Below are positions 21,203 through 34,154 of a DNA stretch of 64,000 bases, piece after piece. Every line of letters begins with the position of its first letter. Position 1 is the stretch's first letter. A model generated the notes under the pieces. The model was not told the DNA's origin, made no database searches, and saw nothing but the letters and a program-made list of their open reading frames with translations. This DNA is from Pararge aegeria (taxonomy: Eukaryota > Arthropoda > Insecta > Lepidoptera > Nymphalidae), in NCBI RefSeq assembly GCF_905163445.1, contig NC_053193.1:9362001-9426000 (forward strand), given 5' to 3'. Both the position numbers and the translations under genes were made by a program.

Positions 21203-22237
21203 GCGATCCGATTACTACTCAGGATTAGTGGTTAAACTTTAATTATTAATCGCTGTCAAATTGATCGTGAATGTCTTTAAATATATTTTTATGTTAGAAG
21301 ATAAACGTACAACAAGAAAAGAAGAAAGAATGAAGATAAGACTATCTCAGAAATTTGTTGCTTCAAGATGGTCTTCTCTCAACATTTACTACGCTTATGG
21401 GAGACCAAAGACGTAACGCTATAGGTACTCTTGTGTAGCCTGCTATACGGCAATGGTACAGGTAAATTAGGGCCTTTGGAATTAAATTGCAATAAAGTGG
21501 GAATAGTTAGTTATACGCAATGTTTAGTAACGCTTCAACTGCAATAACTTTTCAAATGTCAGAACGTGACAAAGTACTACACTACACTATTTCGCCGTTA
21601 TGCCACGTTTATTTGTAAGGCTATTCGAAATATAGTTAAGCTGCTGTTTTATCAGTAAGTGCATTGCACATTTCAAAATGAAGTTAACGTACCTAGTACA
21701 GTATAAAATTATGATCTTCAAGTTTAATACAATTATGAAGCAAAACGTGAATTCCCGAAACCAGCACTCATGATATCTGGACTTTGTTCAAATATTTGAA
21801 CTGATTTTACCCTTAGTTTCCGAAATTAAACTATTACAGCAGTTATATGAGGGGCCTTCCAAAAACCTGTGCTAGCGAATTTAGAGCATTGCGGGCGATT
21901 GCTCTGAAAAACGACGGCTCCGACCTAAGGGATTATCGGGAGACTATTAATCATTCGAGGTATTGACGTTCGCGCCTCTCAGCAATCCTGTGGATTATGA
22001 ACCTAGCCGGGTAATTATTTAGCCGCTTTTTGACGCTTTTATCCGGATTTCAGAAGTAGAAAGTATATGGTCAGCATTACTTTTAGGTAAATGTATGAAA
22101 AATTACAATATTCAAAATCAAGAAAATAAACATAAATAAAAAATATTACTGTTTTCTTTTTTCTATTGTATCATCATAATATCTTCTTATTTTTGTTTAA
22201 TATCGTATACCTAATCTTCTAGGTATAGCTACAGATA
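21203..22237. other. No recognised feature; GC-richer 21860-22030
   Basis: Unique sequence. Positions 21860-22030 are GC-richer than average (gcgggcgattgctctg; acgacggctccgacc) but have no ORF of note. Confidence 0.4.
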
Positions 22238-22326
22238 TATTTTCAGAGATAAGGCCGCCTGTTACATGTTTTTGATTACTATAATATTTCTGGTTTTATG
22301 CCTAGAATAAAGCATTATTTCATTTC
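22238..22326 (+). mobile_element. LINE 3' tail (gataaggc-cgcc type)
   Basis: It has gagataaggccgcctgttac, a T-rich middle and agaataaagcattatttc, which acts as a polyadenylation-like signal. It lies only 90 bp long with no coding part. Confidence 0.6.
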
Positions 22327-22619
22327 AAGTAAATGCATGACATTCACTCACAACACAAGTAATTGTGTAAAATGTAATTCGAGTGTCATGATGTTTGTCC
22401 GGGATAACTGAACCTATTTTAAATTTATTTTGTTTAATGTGCTTATATTTCTAACTTAAGAGATAGGATAGGTTATATCTCAATTTATAGTTGCCATATT
22501 ATTTTATTGCGAATTATTTATTTATTATCTGACAAAGAGTCATAATTGTCTAAGATTGTAACAGATTGTATTGTATAAGGTTGTTAGTTGGCTAGATTGA
22601 GTAAGTATCAAAAAATTGA

Positions 22620-22832
22620 TGAAATTGATATTATAAATGCGAAAATGTGTTTGTTTGCCCTTCCTTTTGGTATTCCATAGGACGGAGGGAAACATAGGCT
22701 GCTTTGTTTCCAGGAAATCTAACTGTTCTCTCTGTTCTGTTGTGTAGTTTGTGTAAGATCGAAAGTTGTAGAAAGAGAGATTTGTAAAAGACCGTAATAG
22801 ACGCAGGCGAAGGACGCGGGCAGCAGTTTGTA
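22620..22832 (+). mobile_element. Helitron-like element, near full length, mutated 3' end
   Basis: gatattataaatgcgaaaat, tgtttgtttgcccttcc, ggacggaggg, acataggctgc, then gacgcaggcgaaggacgcgg, gcagcag. The terminal CTAG has become TTTG. Size and order match the copy at 39008-39215. Confidence 0.75.
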
Positions 22833-22867
22833 TTTAATAAATGTTTTAGTTTATGTGTAGATAGTTG

Positions 22868-22945
22868 TGCGGAGAAAGTTAGGGGATTGGACTTGGTAAC
22901 CCCGAAAAGGAAGCTAAAAGCTTACTCACAAGGCTATCACCGCTT
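22868..22945 (-). repeat. SINE family 2, head fragment
   Basis: On the minus strand: taaagcggtgatagccttgt, then ccttttcggggttaccaagt. Only the tRNA-like head remains. Confidence 0.6.
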
Positions 22946-24069
22946 TAACTCTTATAAATTTAAGTATTCGCATAGACTGAATGAACTGAATGCTGTATAC
23001 TTATCGTTGGTTTATTATCTAATTATTGCCATGCTTGCAGAGTGAAGTAAAGGTCGTTTTCCGGACCTGCAGTCATTGACCGTCTTCGCTTCAAAAGATA
23101 TCCTTTGATATACCTACCTTCACCACTACCTGTCACCACTTGCACTAGACTAAACTGCTGTTATATCCCGTTTAAAAATCTATTTGATTTTATAATCCAA
23201 TCATGTAATACCTATTTCTGATTAATTAGGTCACGTTAATTACCCTCGTATGAGAGTGAATATGACATTATAAAAAGCAAATATAATTTAATCAGCTAAG
23301 TACGAGCTTCGTTCTGCGTAATACGATACTCTGTGTGATAAATTGAAAAAGGAATGTTTTCGAATATGGAAGACTGAGAGACCTTTATTTATGTACCTCT
23401 TTCGAACGGTATTGGTAGAGTTTAAAATAAATTTAAAGATAGAAAAAACTTAAAGACATGAAATACTTATCCTTATTAACACCCATATAAGTGCGAATCT
23501 GAGTTGTTTGTTTGTACTCCTCTCAACAGAGCTATGCAAGTGCTATGTGAGATTATGATAACAAAACTAACATACGAGTTAAATCAATAAATAAATTAAT
23601 GTTCATTGCGAATAGCAATACAATTATTAAGGAGAGACTGACACAGGCTTTTCCGAGAGAATATTAATAGTAGGTATCTACTGTTGCTAAAATAAAAACA
23701 ATGCCCGAGTCAATCCATTCGATTACAAGGTATACGTAGATCTTGCTCTCGGAACACATGTAAATTCTTGTAAAGCTTAATTCCGAATGGTGATTAAACC
23801 CTAATCGCTGACGATGTGACCTCACGTCCAATCGCCCCATTTGCAAAACGAGCTATCAACTACACTTCAATTACAGTCTGCAGCGTTAGTAAAATGACAT
23901 TCAGCCCTAGCTAACATCTATTTATAACAATAACAAAGCTGAACAGTATATGGAACTACGAATAGAATAATCATTTCTCTTTTGATAGCTACATTTTAAG
24001 GCTTAAGGAGGTTAATCGCTATTTAACATCACCTTAGTACCCTTGAAAACTGGGCAAACAAAGGAATAA
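22946..24069. other. No firm feature
   Basis: AT-rich. At 23488-23545 the words atataagtgcgaatctg and gttgtttgtttgtactcc resemble a Helitron 5' end, too weak to assert. The 60-codon minus frame 23664-23846 is unassigned. Confidence 0.4.
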
Positions 24070-24159
24070 CGCAACGTGCTAGGTCGGGGATATTGTAGAG
24101 ATAAGCGGATGAAACTTATCCAGAAGTTTTGCGCAAGTGAAGTCGCGGGTAACAGCTAG
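24070..24159 (+). mobile_element. Helitron-like 3' end
   Basis: gcgcaagtgaagtcgcgggt, aacag, CTAG|T (24156-24160). The gaagtcgcgggtaacag word is the family's 3' hairpin and spacer region. The upstream body is eroded. Confidence 0.65.
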
Positions 24160-24662
24160 TCTATGATAAAATAATTTGCAGCATATCGATTTTCATAACA
24201 GTTCTGGAGAGCCTTTTTTATAAGGCTAGGCGTTTGCATGTTTTAAGCAATGGCGCAGCTGGGACGTCGGATTCCGAAGCTGAATAGACCAAAGAGACAA
24301 TTAATCACAATAATATTAATGCAAACAATTTTATTTTCAATATTGGAAGATATATTAAAAGCCCGTTATAAAACAATAGGCAAATACCTCATTTAAAACG
24401 GCATATTGCAGCGCTCGGTAGAGAAAATGAATAGCGTTAAACGGAACGGGGATAAATTTAAACAACTCAGTAACGATGCGCGAACTTCAACCAGATCATT
24501 ATGAGATAACATTTAAATAGGAGCTCTTTCGCAAACATATACAAGGTTATATGAATACTAGTTACGATGCAGATATGGTATTGCTATCTTCTTAGTCAAG
24601 TAGTCTTGACAAATTTGTCGTGGCTGCCGAGAAAAAATACATGTTAAAAGTATCCAATTAAG

Positions 24663-24950
24663 AATGGGGAGATCCGTATGAGAACCAGAGTTACCGACAT
24701 AGCTCAACAAAAAGCAAAGCTAAAGTGGCAATGGGCCGGGCACATGGCTCGAGAATCCAATGGACGTTCAGGTCCCAAGGTGCTGGTATGGCTACCTCGC
24801 AGCGGTAAATCCAGCATTTGTAGCCCCACACGAGGTGGACGGAAGACATCAATCGTGTCGTATGAAGCTGCTGGAACCAAGTGGCATAAGATCGTAGGAT
24901 TCGGAATTCCCTAAAAAACCTATGTCCAGCAGTGATGATGATTTTCTTAC
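24663..24950 (+). pseudogene. RTE-type LINE C-terminus and 3' UTR
   Basis: The 78-codon open frame 24678-24914 begins MRTRVTDIAQ and continues KAKLKWQWAGHMARESNGR and KVLVWLPRSGKSS. This is the terminal region of an RTE endonuclease/reverse-transcriptase polyprotein. The usual tail follows: ggaattccctaaaaaaccta, tgtccagcagtgatgatgat. The frame is free of stops yet 5' truncated, so it encodes no catalytic domain. The GRPPTRW block is altered (SPTRGGRK), which points to a frameshift. Confidence 0.85.
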
Positions 24951-25777
24951 TTCAATAATCGCTCAATTGACTCCTCATTTTTGAAGTGTGGCCAGATACT
25001 TCGGTAACCGTTATAACCGTATACTATAATAATGAAAAACTTTTTTTTTCCAAACCTTTTTCTGGAGAGAAACAACTGAACACATTTTCGTGAAAAGACA
25101 TGCGATGCCAATCATAACAACAGCTGTTTACACTTAAGGCCAAATGGGATCACAGATTACTGTTGCAATTAAAAACGATTTAGGTCTTAGATACACACAC
25201 ATACATGAGTCAAAGAAAAGATTCTGTTTCGAGCAAATACATTAAATAAACCATAGGATTGTCATTGTTTTTCACTTGTAAGTACTTGAAATAATTATTA
25301 TTATTTCTCTGCATCGAGTATTAGTTATAGTTTTTTTTATATATGCCATCCTAGTACCCTATTTCCACATGACTCTGTAGAGGTAGTACCTTTGAGGCAT
25401 TATTACTTCCAGAATTCACATCAGTCCATTCAACCTGGTATCTGAAAACTTAGACGCTCATCAATAAGCCTAAGGTAAGATAAGGTAAGCCTTAATTCCC
25501 AGGCCTGCTATTTAGGATTTTTTGCAACAGCTGCTAGCCGGTGGCAACCTGTCATTTCCGTACAAATTTGCGGTGAATAAACAAATAACGCTGCGAAATT
25601 ATGCATTTAGTATAAAACGACCACATGACAACGTGTTAAGAAAGTTACTGAACTGGATGAAGAGGGACCGGACATTTCACATTAGTTATCAAGTAAGAAA
25701 ATGAGTGGGTACTTTTATACGGTATTGATAACATTTGTAACGTGAGGTAAAAATTATACTATTATTTATATTAAGTA
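24951..25777. other. No recognised feature
   Basis: AT-rich. The 60-codon plus frame 25522-25704 is unassigned. Confidence 0.45.
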
Positions 25778-26165
25778 CTAGTGTACCCAGCCCGCTTCGA
25801 CAGGCTAGAGTTTGCTTTATTTTATTTAAACAATAAACTTACATCATTAAATTTTTAATTTAAGTCTCATAATATATTAAATCATTTATTTCTCTCCGTA
25901 TACATTCTCTTCTATTCTCTTCTCGAGCGGGTGAAGATCATTATCTACACCCATGTACACCCAACAATAGAATATCATCATAGTAAATAAAAGCTGTATT
26001 TGACAGTTTGACAGTTCAAAAATAGGAGTGCTCCGATCGTCACCAAACTTTACAGGATTACCGCCAGGTCAATTCGGAGATTCCCTGAAAGTTTCATTGA
26101 AATCGGTCCAGCCGTTTCGGAGTCTATACGGAATATACCCACTCACTTTCTCTTTTATATATAGA
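25778..26165 (-). mobile_element. Helitron-like element, complete, 388 bp
   Basis: Read on the minus strand it begins A|TCTATATATAAAAGAG and ends gggtacaCTAG|T. Before the end sits a short hairpin (agcc...ggct) with a 7-nt spacer to CTAG. These are the diagnostic Helitron termini with insertion between A and T and no target duplication. A near-identical copy lies inverted at 35783-36170. Coding capacity is nil; the 68-codon frame inside is incidental. Confidence 0.85.
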
Positions 26166-27159
26166 TATAGATATTTAAAATTATCTAAGAGCACATTTGG
26201 TTGGTCTGCTTTTTTGACATTTCCCTCCAAATAAAATAAAATAAATGTGATAACATGTGGTGATGTGATTCGTGGTTTATCTTTATAGTATATTTCTAAA
26301 ATATATATTTTTTTTTAATTGTATTTCTATTGAAAGCTGATTTTAAATTTGATTTCAATTCTTTGAATTTTATATCTCACTCGGTACATATATCTTTATC
26401 TACTAAGTACCTACCTGTCTACTCGATATTTTACTTGCGTAATATAATATCTACTTAACTGTCGGATCTACACAAAAATCTGAAAGAAGGCCGCCTTTTT
26501 ATTGTTAACTATACTATAATAAGTATCTTTGATTCATTCAGCTAAGCACCGTTACATAATGCTTTTGTCTGATAACAAACAATCGCAGTCACCTGGCGTG
26601 AAAATAAAAAAGAACCTCGCATTCCAATAATTTGCCGTCCGTCCAAGCATGACATCCTGCGGTCCGGACGTTGGACACTGCACGGCAACGAAACGGGGAC
26701 ACCACTTCCCGAACGTACCTACGTTACAAAACCCAGACCTTTTTTTTTAATGAAAACTATAGTTCATAAAAGGATATATATTTATAAACATTGGTTTTGC
26801 TTTAAAATAAAGGTATATTCCTTTTTTTGTTTGGTTGTATGTAATTAACATAATAACGTTGTTTTTTAATTTGTCCCGTTCAGAACAGGCAAAGATCATT
26901 GACCATACAGCCTCGTATAATTTGTAAAATAACGTTTGTAAATCATATTTAAGCTCTTAATTCTTTTCGACATTAAATGCGTTATTGTAGCTTTTAAGAG
27001 AAAGTTGTGGTTATTTTGTGACCCTAAAATTCTAATTTTAACTTCTTATGTCTATAATATACATACAACGTTCTTATCGGCTTTAATTATTAAAATAATA
27101 ATATAAAAAAGTTTAGCTTCGCATACCTTGCAACTATTTGAATATTGGTTGGATTAACA
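26166..27159. other. Unannotated, with GC-rich island 26612-26739
   Basis: Most of the stretch is AT-rich. Positions 26612-26739 are strikingly GC-rich (tttgccgtccgtccaagc; gcggtccggacgttgg; gaaacggggacaccac), have no long ORF and match no repeat here. A weak LINE-tail word (aaggccgcctttttattg) is at 26487. Confidence 0.4.
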
Positions 27160-27295
27160 CGTCTTTAAGAACATTCAGAAGAACTCTAATGGTATGTGGT
27201 TTTCCTTCTCCGTTATAGCAAGTGACATTTGACTGCTTAAATTAAAAACGTAAAATCTGAAAAGTTGAAGGTGCGCTCCGAAAGTCAAACTCTAA
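27160..27295 (-). repeat. SINE family 2, middle fragment
   Basis: aagaacattcagaaga, tggttttccttctccgttat, agcaagtgacatt and ggtgcgctcc are the family 2 body in reverse. Both ends are missing. Confidence 0.6.
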
Positions 27296-27439
27296 GCTAA
27301 ATGTCTTTCTTTTGTTAATTTTAACCGGTTGAAAAACGTTAGACAATGCAAAACCTATATTTTTATGTCAATGTCAAGTTATAATTAAAACATTTGACTT
27401 TTATAAGTACAATTAAAGCATTTGATTGATATAATAAAC

Positions 27440-27640
27440 CCGTGGCCTGTAGTGGGCCGCTACAGGCCACGGTACTCCTCTCAGAATGAGAAAGGTTTAG
27501 GCCGTAGGTACTCCACCACACTGGCCAAATGTGGATTTGTAGACCTCATATGCCTTTTGAGAGTGTTATAGAGAACTTTCAGGCATGCAGGTTATTTTTT
27601 CTTATTTATTATTATTTAATATGAAGTTAAGTTGAATATA
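27440..27640 (-). repeat. SINE family 2, 3' part, with a 13-bp foldback
   Basis: On the minus strand: aacctgcatgcctgaaag, ggccagtgtggtgga, cctttctcattctgagagga. Its 3' end is replaced by a perfect 13-bp inverted repeat (27440-27452 and 27460-27472; ccgtggcctgtag) with a 7-nt loop. Confidence 0.75.
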
Positions 27641-28264
27641 GCAAGATATTATTTTGACATATACTACAAAGTTAATTACAAGGCCTCACCGATACTCAAA
27701 TGAGATCCAATCCGATACAAAAGTCCATTTTGCATTTAGAACACTTAGTTCTTAATGCAAAATCGACTCGCCAAGTCCATTTATCTCCCAAACATGGTCA
27801 GAATATCATCGGAGCTTGAGAGCAGTCTTGTCAGTGGCGACGATGTCTTTTTCACATAATGTTAAGAATATTTAATTGCACAGATTATTTGAGAACAGAA
27901 CCCTAAATACGATTCGTTACAAACACATTTCAATATTGGCAAACCGCAACGCAGTAATATATAATATTATGCGAGTAAACTTACGCATCGCTTGATTAAT
28001 TAATTAATTATTATTCTCTTGTGGCCATGTGACTCAAGAACAAAGACTGTTTAGTATGATGTTTCAATTTAAACCAGGTCAAAGCCGGTTCATTTCGATT
28101 TTAATTCCAATACCACAACATATATTATGAGGGGATCGTTCACACTTATCAGTCAAGACTCGCAATACAGGAGTGCAAAGGCACAGTAAATGACATGTGT
28201 CTTTAAAATGTTACGTTATATCTAAATAAGTAAATACGAGTATGAACATTATATTTAATAAAAG
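27641..28264. other. No recognised feature
   Basis: AT-rich, no supported feature. Confidence 0.45.
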
Positions 28265-28420
28265 ACCTCATGGTCTTATGACCTTAAGGCCCCCGCTATC
28301 CGTTTGTCCGTTCGTCCGTCCGTCCGGCTGTCTACCACCTGGCTTTATCTCATGAACCGCAATAGAACACAAAAGCTACATAAGGTAACCGTTAGCGAGT
28401 TGAAATACTTTGCTTTGACC
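28265..28420 (+). repeat. Dispersed lepidopteran repeat with gtccgt run
   Basis: The words gtccgttcgtccgtccgtcc, ggctgtctaccacctggc and tttatctcatgaaccg belong to a repeat I know as common in Lepidoptera. Its class is not clear to me. A 61-codon frame across it is incidental. Confidence 0.5.
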
Positions 28421-28989
28421 TATCTAAAGTTTTTTTACGGTCGTTTGAGCCTAGGGTTCTATAATATACGATTTCACATAGTAAAGTAAAATATATAATT
28501 TTAGCGTATATTCAAATTTCACCTTTAAGTAATATTCTTACAACCATCAATCTTGTAAGATTCGAGGGTTACAAAGAGCATGCCGCAAAAGATAAATAGC
28601 TGGCTATTCTATAACTGTCAGGCCGCGAATATCGTACATCAATTTCACATAGAACCTTTACGCAATATTGGCCCATCATCTGAAACTAATTTTGCTCGAT
28701 TCTCGTTCACTCGAATGTTCAATACTTAAGAGATACAAAAATCCAAAAAAAATGGGCAATAGAATAGATAAGTCAGTGTGGCATGCTAAATAGTTTTTGG
28801 TTTTTGTAATATAATTTTGCGGTTGCGATTGATTTTATATCTATTGATAAACTCGTTGTATATATATAGTTAGATTAACATCACATATGTAATATTTATA
28901 AGATTTTCATAACAGTTGCGAGCACAGGGTTTTTACAAGGTTTAGTGTTAAAGGGTAGGCAAAAAGCAGGAATACAATGGGTAAATTCT
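28421..28989. other. No recognised feature
   Basis: AT-rich and unique-looking. Confidence 0.45.
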
Positions 28990-29056
28990 AGTCATAGCGA
29001 GTTATATAAAATTGAGGGTAGGCAGTGCTTTTGTGCATGTATGCACGCTACGCGTT
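28990..29056 (-). mobile_element. hAT-type MITE fragment
   Basis: gggtaggcagtgcttttgtg, catgtatgcacgc is the reverse complement of the left end of the MITEs at 3388 and 38480. The final ccactg is lost and the other half is absent. Confidence 0.65.
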
Positions 29057-29486
29057 CATAAAGCAGGTTTAAGTCATAAAGACACAGCTACATTTGCTCG
29101 TCTAAAAGAGTAGGTATGTACTACTTATATTCCATTACCACTTCGCTTATCCATAGTCTTCACACTTCTTCGGTCGTGTTTACTTTGATCTAATGCCTAC
29201 AAAAATAATCGAACTCATAAGATTCAGTTTTAAGACAAATTTATTAAAGCTTATTAATTAATGATACACATATTTTTATAATACCCATTAGATATTTAGT
29301 GCAAACTTTTCTTTAATATTTGTATTATACACGAAGTAGGTAGGATATCTTATTGCTTTAGTGGCTTAATAAAGAAAGGTTGAAAAATGTTAAAGTTACC
29401 TCTAACGAAAACATGCATTTTGTTCCTTAGTAATTTATTAAAACTGTTGGTATGGGTTTATGGATTTAACTAGGCTATACTTATGT

Positions 29487-29640
29487 TTAATTTTATTTAG
29501 GCAACTAAAAATTGCAAGAAAAATTCTACTTATAAATGGAAAACTCCGCATAGCGGCCACTAGGCAATACACATACTTAGGTTGCGTTTTAGGTCGTAAC
29601 GATCTAAAATCGAATCTGGCAGTGTTTGCTCTAAATAAGT
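29487..29640 (+). pseudogene. Possible non-LTR reverse-transcriptase scrap
   Basis: Within the frame 29460-29666 the segment LLINGKLRIAATRQYTYLGC resembles the Y.YLG region that follows the reverse-transcriptase core in RTE/CR1-type LINEs. Nothing upstream or downstream supports it, so it may be coincidence. Confidence 0.25.
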
Positions 29641-29666
29641 TTTTTCTTTTTTTGACTTTACACTGA

Positions 29667-32600
29667 TTAACTAATGTCAGGTCTTAATACGTTAATACAA
29701 TGAAGACTGGATATACCAGATGTTGCCATATTTCTCTGCAGCCTTATAAAAGTGCAAGGTCAAGTGTGACACGATGCCATTATTGCCGCTGTTGCTACAT
29801 TTACAGACGGGATACTCTAGACGCATACCCACATGTGTAGATGTAGACATTGGCGAGAATAGGGCTACTATTTTACGTTTTGCGGTCACCATCTATTTAT
29901 TAATTTACGTTATTTTAGTAGTTTGTTTTAAGTTATATATAGGAATATAGCTAACTATCTTATGTAGCTTTTGTGTTCTTAAATTTTGTTACATCGTAGT
30001 TTATATTATCTTCAACACTTTATAATATTATCATTGCTATAATTCACAAGAAATACGTCCTCTCTTTCATGTATTATGAAGCCATCACTGAGCGGTTGAG
30101 CCTCATGCCTGCTTTTGCTCTAACTTACATATAATACTTATACCTTCTAGTTTAACCGTCCTATTTTCAATAAACCTCTGCAACTAGGTAACTGTAAAGA
30201 TGGTGTTACGGTATAGTAACTTCTTGAAGTACGCGAACTGCCTCCTCTAGGTCATCGCTTCACGAAAAAAATCTATTCTATTTCCAATAATGACCTCTGT
30301 TATTGTCACAGATTAGATGATTACTATTGACTGTGATCTTGATTTTTAGCTCCATTACATAATGCACTTTTTCAAGCAGTTTATATGGAAAATCATAGAG
30401 GTCGTAACGTATTTTTTGTAATTTGTCATTTGAGTTTTTTGGACTAGATATCACGCTTTATGCACAGGATAATTAAAGTCCGTGGCTTTTTGTCATCAAA
30501 TAGTATAAGTCGATAAGTTCCAAAAAAACTTAGGTATCTAGTAATTGTACGATTATCTATAGAAATTAAACAATACAACACAATCATACATTTTGAATTC
30601 AAGCATCGCATCTTTATATAATAATATTATTATGATTCCATCCACTTTACATACACAGGTATTTTTTTTAAAGCTAGGCCCTATTTAAAACCTGCTGGTT
30701 ATTTAATGACATCACTTGTTTAAGTTTCAGGTCCTCCTTTAAATCACACAGGGCACACACCATTGCACCAGAAAATACATACAGTTCATACAGTCACACC
30801 ATACAAAAAACCTTGCATATACTGAGGATTGGAAAGAGTTAGATTAAGTGTTTGAGACAAGATTGGTATGGATTCATTCATGCTACACCATACATCAAAG
30901 TACCCGGTCCTTGCTTGCTGCGACTATCAAAATCGAAAACGCTCTGCCTGGCGCAGTCGGTTACAAAGTAGGTTTAAAAATACATGCTGCGTCTCAATGC
31001 TGTTAAAAAGAGAATGGACTTTAAGTTTTTAAATTAAAAAAGTGTAGTCTTGTAGAATTACCATGGTTGTCCAGCACGGTTCAATTTTCCATGCATATGG
31101 CTAAGGACTTGTTTTAAACTTCCAGCGTGAGAACGTAACGACCTTGCTTTTATAATATAAAGTGGGCAGTACCTATACAGTTTTTGTTGTCCTCTATGAG
31201 TCCATTACAGATAATCGTCGCTTTGCTGAATACAGGTGTCATGTAGACATGTACTCGGATACCGAACGAACAAGGAAATAATGACATTGTAATAAATTCG
31301 CATCATAATATTTCGTTTTGTTTATTTCAATAAGTAAGCAGAGCTAGTCTACTCACTATGTGAATGGATTTTCAACTTTGGGGCCTGAGGGTGATCGTGA
31401 ATAATTTATCTGATTGTAGGTGTAATAAGAAAGCGTGCGTTCCTAAAGTAAGACTAGTAAGATATAATGGTTTAGATTGAATCGAAAATTAATTAATAAT
31501 TGTATGTTTTTTTATTTGAGTACGTAAGCAGTAAACGGATTTTTATTGTTGAGGCCTGTAGGTCATCCCGTACACATCTGATTGTAAGGCCATAGGAAAA
31601 CAGAATGCTTTAGATATAGTCGAAACTCTGTGACGTGATAATAAGTTTGTTATGATAATATTATATATCCTACATTTATGAAAAATAAAGGAGGGGTCCC
31701 TCCCAAGTGTTTGTTTAACGATTATAGTTCACCTCATCGCATATGTAGAGTCGTGTGATAAATTAATGATGGTCTTATGTCTAGTTGTTAGCAAGATCAC
31801 AATATTTTGATTTCTGGGTTGGGTTCCCGGATTGAGGTTTAGTGAAGAAATTCAAAGTAACCCGTAGTTAGAAATTAAGCATTCGACGCCCCCGTATCTC
31901 AGATAAGAATACTTAAAGCTCGCTAACCTCTATCTAAAGCCCTTCCCTAAAAGAGAGGGGGCTAGTTTCATACGAGTAGTTCATAGTGTTTAAGCTGAAG
32001 GTGATGGCGAAATACTTACTGACAAGTTTCAGAAAAAAACCTATTGAATAAATAAATAAATAAAATAATGTTTGTAATAAAAATTGATAATGGATCTCAA
32101 GATGTTTACTTCAAAGTTGCAAGCATGCATTTGAAATGTAACAACTGCGTTAAAGCAAGTGATATTTAATTGTTTAAACGCACGTGACTTGCCCACGCTA
32201 TTGTGCCTACGTTTGTGATAATACATAATGTATTCAATCAAGACGTAATCGCGACTTTTATAGCGGTCAAGCTATGTTGCTCAAAAAAAAAGCTAGTAAA
32301 CACAGTGAGAAAAATAACAAGCATTTCAATCTGAATATAAGTTCCTCTACACTGCTCCGCGCCCGTACTTAAACTTATTGCTTTTGGCATCGTTCCGGCG
32401 AAATACATGAACTTTCTAAACTGTTCCGAACAAGATTTCGTGCGGCACAAGCGCTATTTAAGTATCTTTATAGGTAGCTGTTTTGTAATACGTAATGTAT
32501 TTTTGAATTGTGTTGCACTTTTGTCATATCATTTTATTACATATTCAACAGCTCACGAATATAAAAGTTTATTTATTGATGCAATTAAAGACCTGCCCTG

Positions 32601-33189
32601 TTTATGCCCTGATATAGCTTACATTATACTACCTTCAACAGTTAGCGACGCTTAGATTCCAGATGAAGGAATGATGAAGTCACAAATTTACGTAACAAAA
32701 TTAATTTCATAGTTCTAATATGTTATAGAGTAACAGAGCCCCGTGGGAACACAACATTTAAGATATATTAGTAGAAAAAAAAAGGTTATCTCTGCAATAT
32801 TTTGTTTAAGTAATGTTTTATGGTTATTATAAAACGTTAGGTAGGTATAATTATTTTTATTACTAACATTAACCGTTTCATCTCTTTATACGTATATGGA
32901 GATCTGACAACATCATTAAACTCGAAAGCGGAGTGTTTAGTGTCTATAAAATGCGTGACAGCTCTTCAAACTGTAAAATCGGCATGTTATAAACATGTTA
33001 CGTTGTACTTTATAGTAAAATGTTACGACAAGCAACCCTATTTCATTTTCAGTAAATCAACTTGAAAACAATACTTTAGTGATCATACTTCCCCTGAATG
33101 CTACGGAGAGCATGTGCGACAACTTCTTATATATTAGTATCATTGTGTATATAAGATTTTTGATTTAGATCCAGAAATTCTATGTATCT
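29667..33189. other. Longest unannotated stretch
   Basis: About 3.5 kb of AT-rich DNA. Opposed frames at 32238-32450 (-) and 32407-32655 (+) have no recognisable domain. No SINE, LINE or Helitron end was recognised. It is probably old, unique intergenic or intronic sequence. Confidence 0.45.
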
Positions 33190-33380
33190 GTCCGGTATAG
33201 GAGTTAGAGTTAGAGTTAGTCCCTGACAGTTATAACCCCATATCCGTAACCGGTTTCAACAAGACATCATACCGGGACACTAAATCGAAAATTATTTATC
33301 CCCAAAGTGCCCCCGCTGAGGATTGAACCTGGGCCCTCCCTTTTATAGGACTAAAGGTCGTCTATAATCACTAACATCAG
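33190..33380 (-). repeat. tRNA-derived SINE family 3
   Basis: gttataaccccatatccgta, accggtttcaac, accgggacactaaatcg and ttgaacctgggccctccc (B box in reverse) fit family 3 from body to head. A gttaga triplicate (33203-33220) lies at the 3' side. The A box is not clear. Confidence 0.65.
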
Positions 33381-34154
33381 ATCATATTGGTACAGTGTGA
33401 GTTTCTCTTCTCTCTTAAGATAAAAATTAGTTCGCTATAGGAGGCGAAACACGTTAACAGGCCGAGAAGGACGCTCGTCATCATGTGAATCAAGATAAGT
33501 CCAACGATGGACATCCATGATAATGACGAACATCAGAATAATAAATAATAATAATCCATTATTGCCATACTCTATTGTTAATACAAGATCTTTAACTAAA
33601 TGTTTATCAATTTATTATTAACAATATGGCAAATGACAGAAAACACAGCCTTATGCAGCGCATTAGCAACAATACTCAGCGCGGATTTTCAGTCTGCTCC
33701 AATATCAAACTGAGCAAACAACCGCGTCGCCCGTAGCGTTATTACTATAACTAAGAGTAGTAGTAGAGAAGAGAAAAAAATTGAAATAAATTGTAAAAAA
33801 GAACAAATAAAACGAACACAAACAGTACCTATTTAACAATGTAAAGTAAACAAAGGTGTATTAATTAAAAAAAAAGGTTGATATGAGAAAACAAAAAAGA
33901 AATACTGCTTCTTATGTCAGTGATGCGTCTAATTTAGAACTCAAATTTACGTCGGTTAACTTTGACCTAGAAATGGTAACAAATTATCGTAGCCACATAA
34001 AACGACCTTGCCGAATGTTTAAGGCTATATAAGCAATGAGTATTCAAATTACAGAGACAAAAAGAATACCTACAGTACGTATGAGTCTAAAGGTCTTTCC
34101 TCAAACAATAATTATAACTTGCTTACTAAGTTACTACCACTAATTATCATTTAA
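33381..34154. other. No recognised feature
   Basis: AT-rich. Confidence 0.45.

Noticed and set aside
28304..28345. CRISPR-like or satellite array (gtccgt units)
   Set aside because: The units are only 4-6 bp and lie inside a known kind of dispersed repeat.
32238..32655. Pair of overlapping frames on opposite strands
   Set aside because: No motifs and AT-driven residues; they are likely chance.
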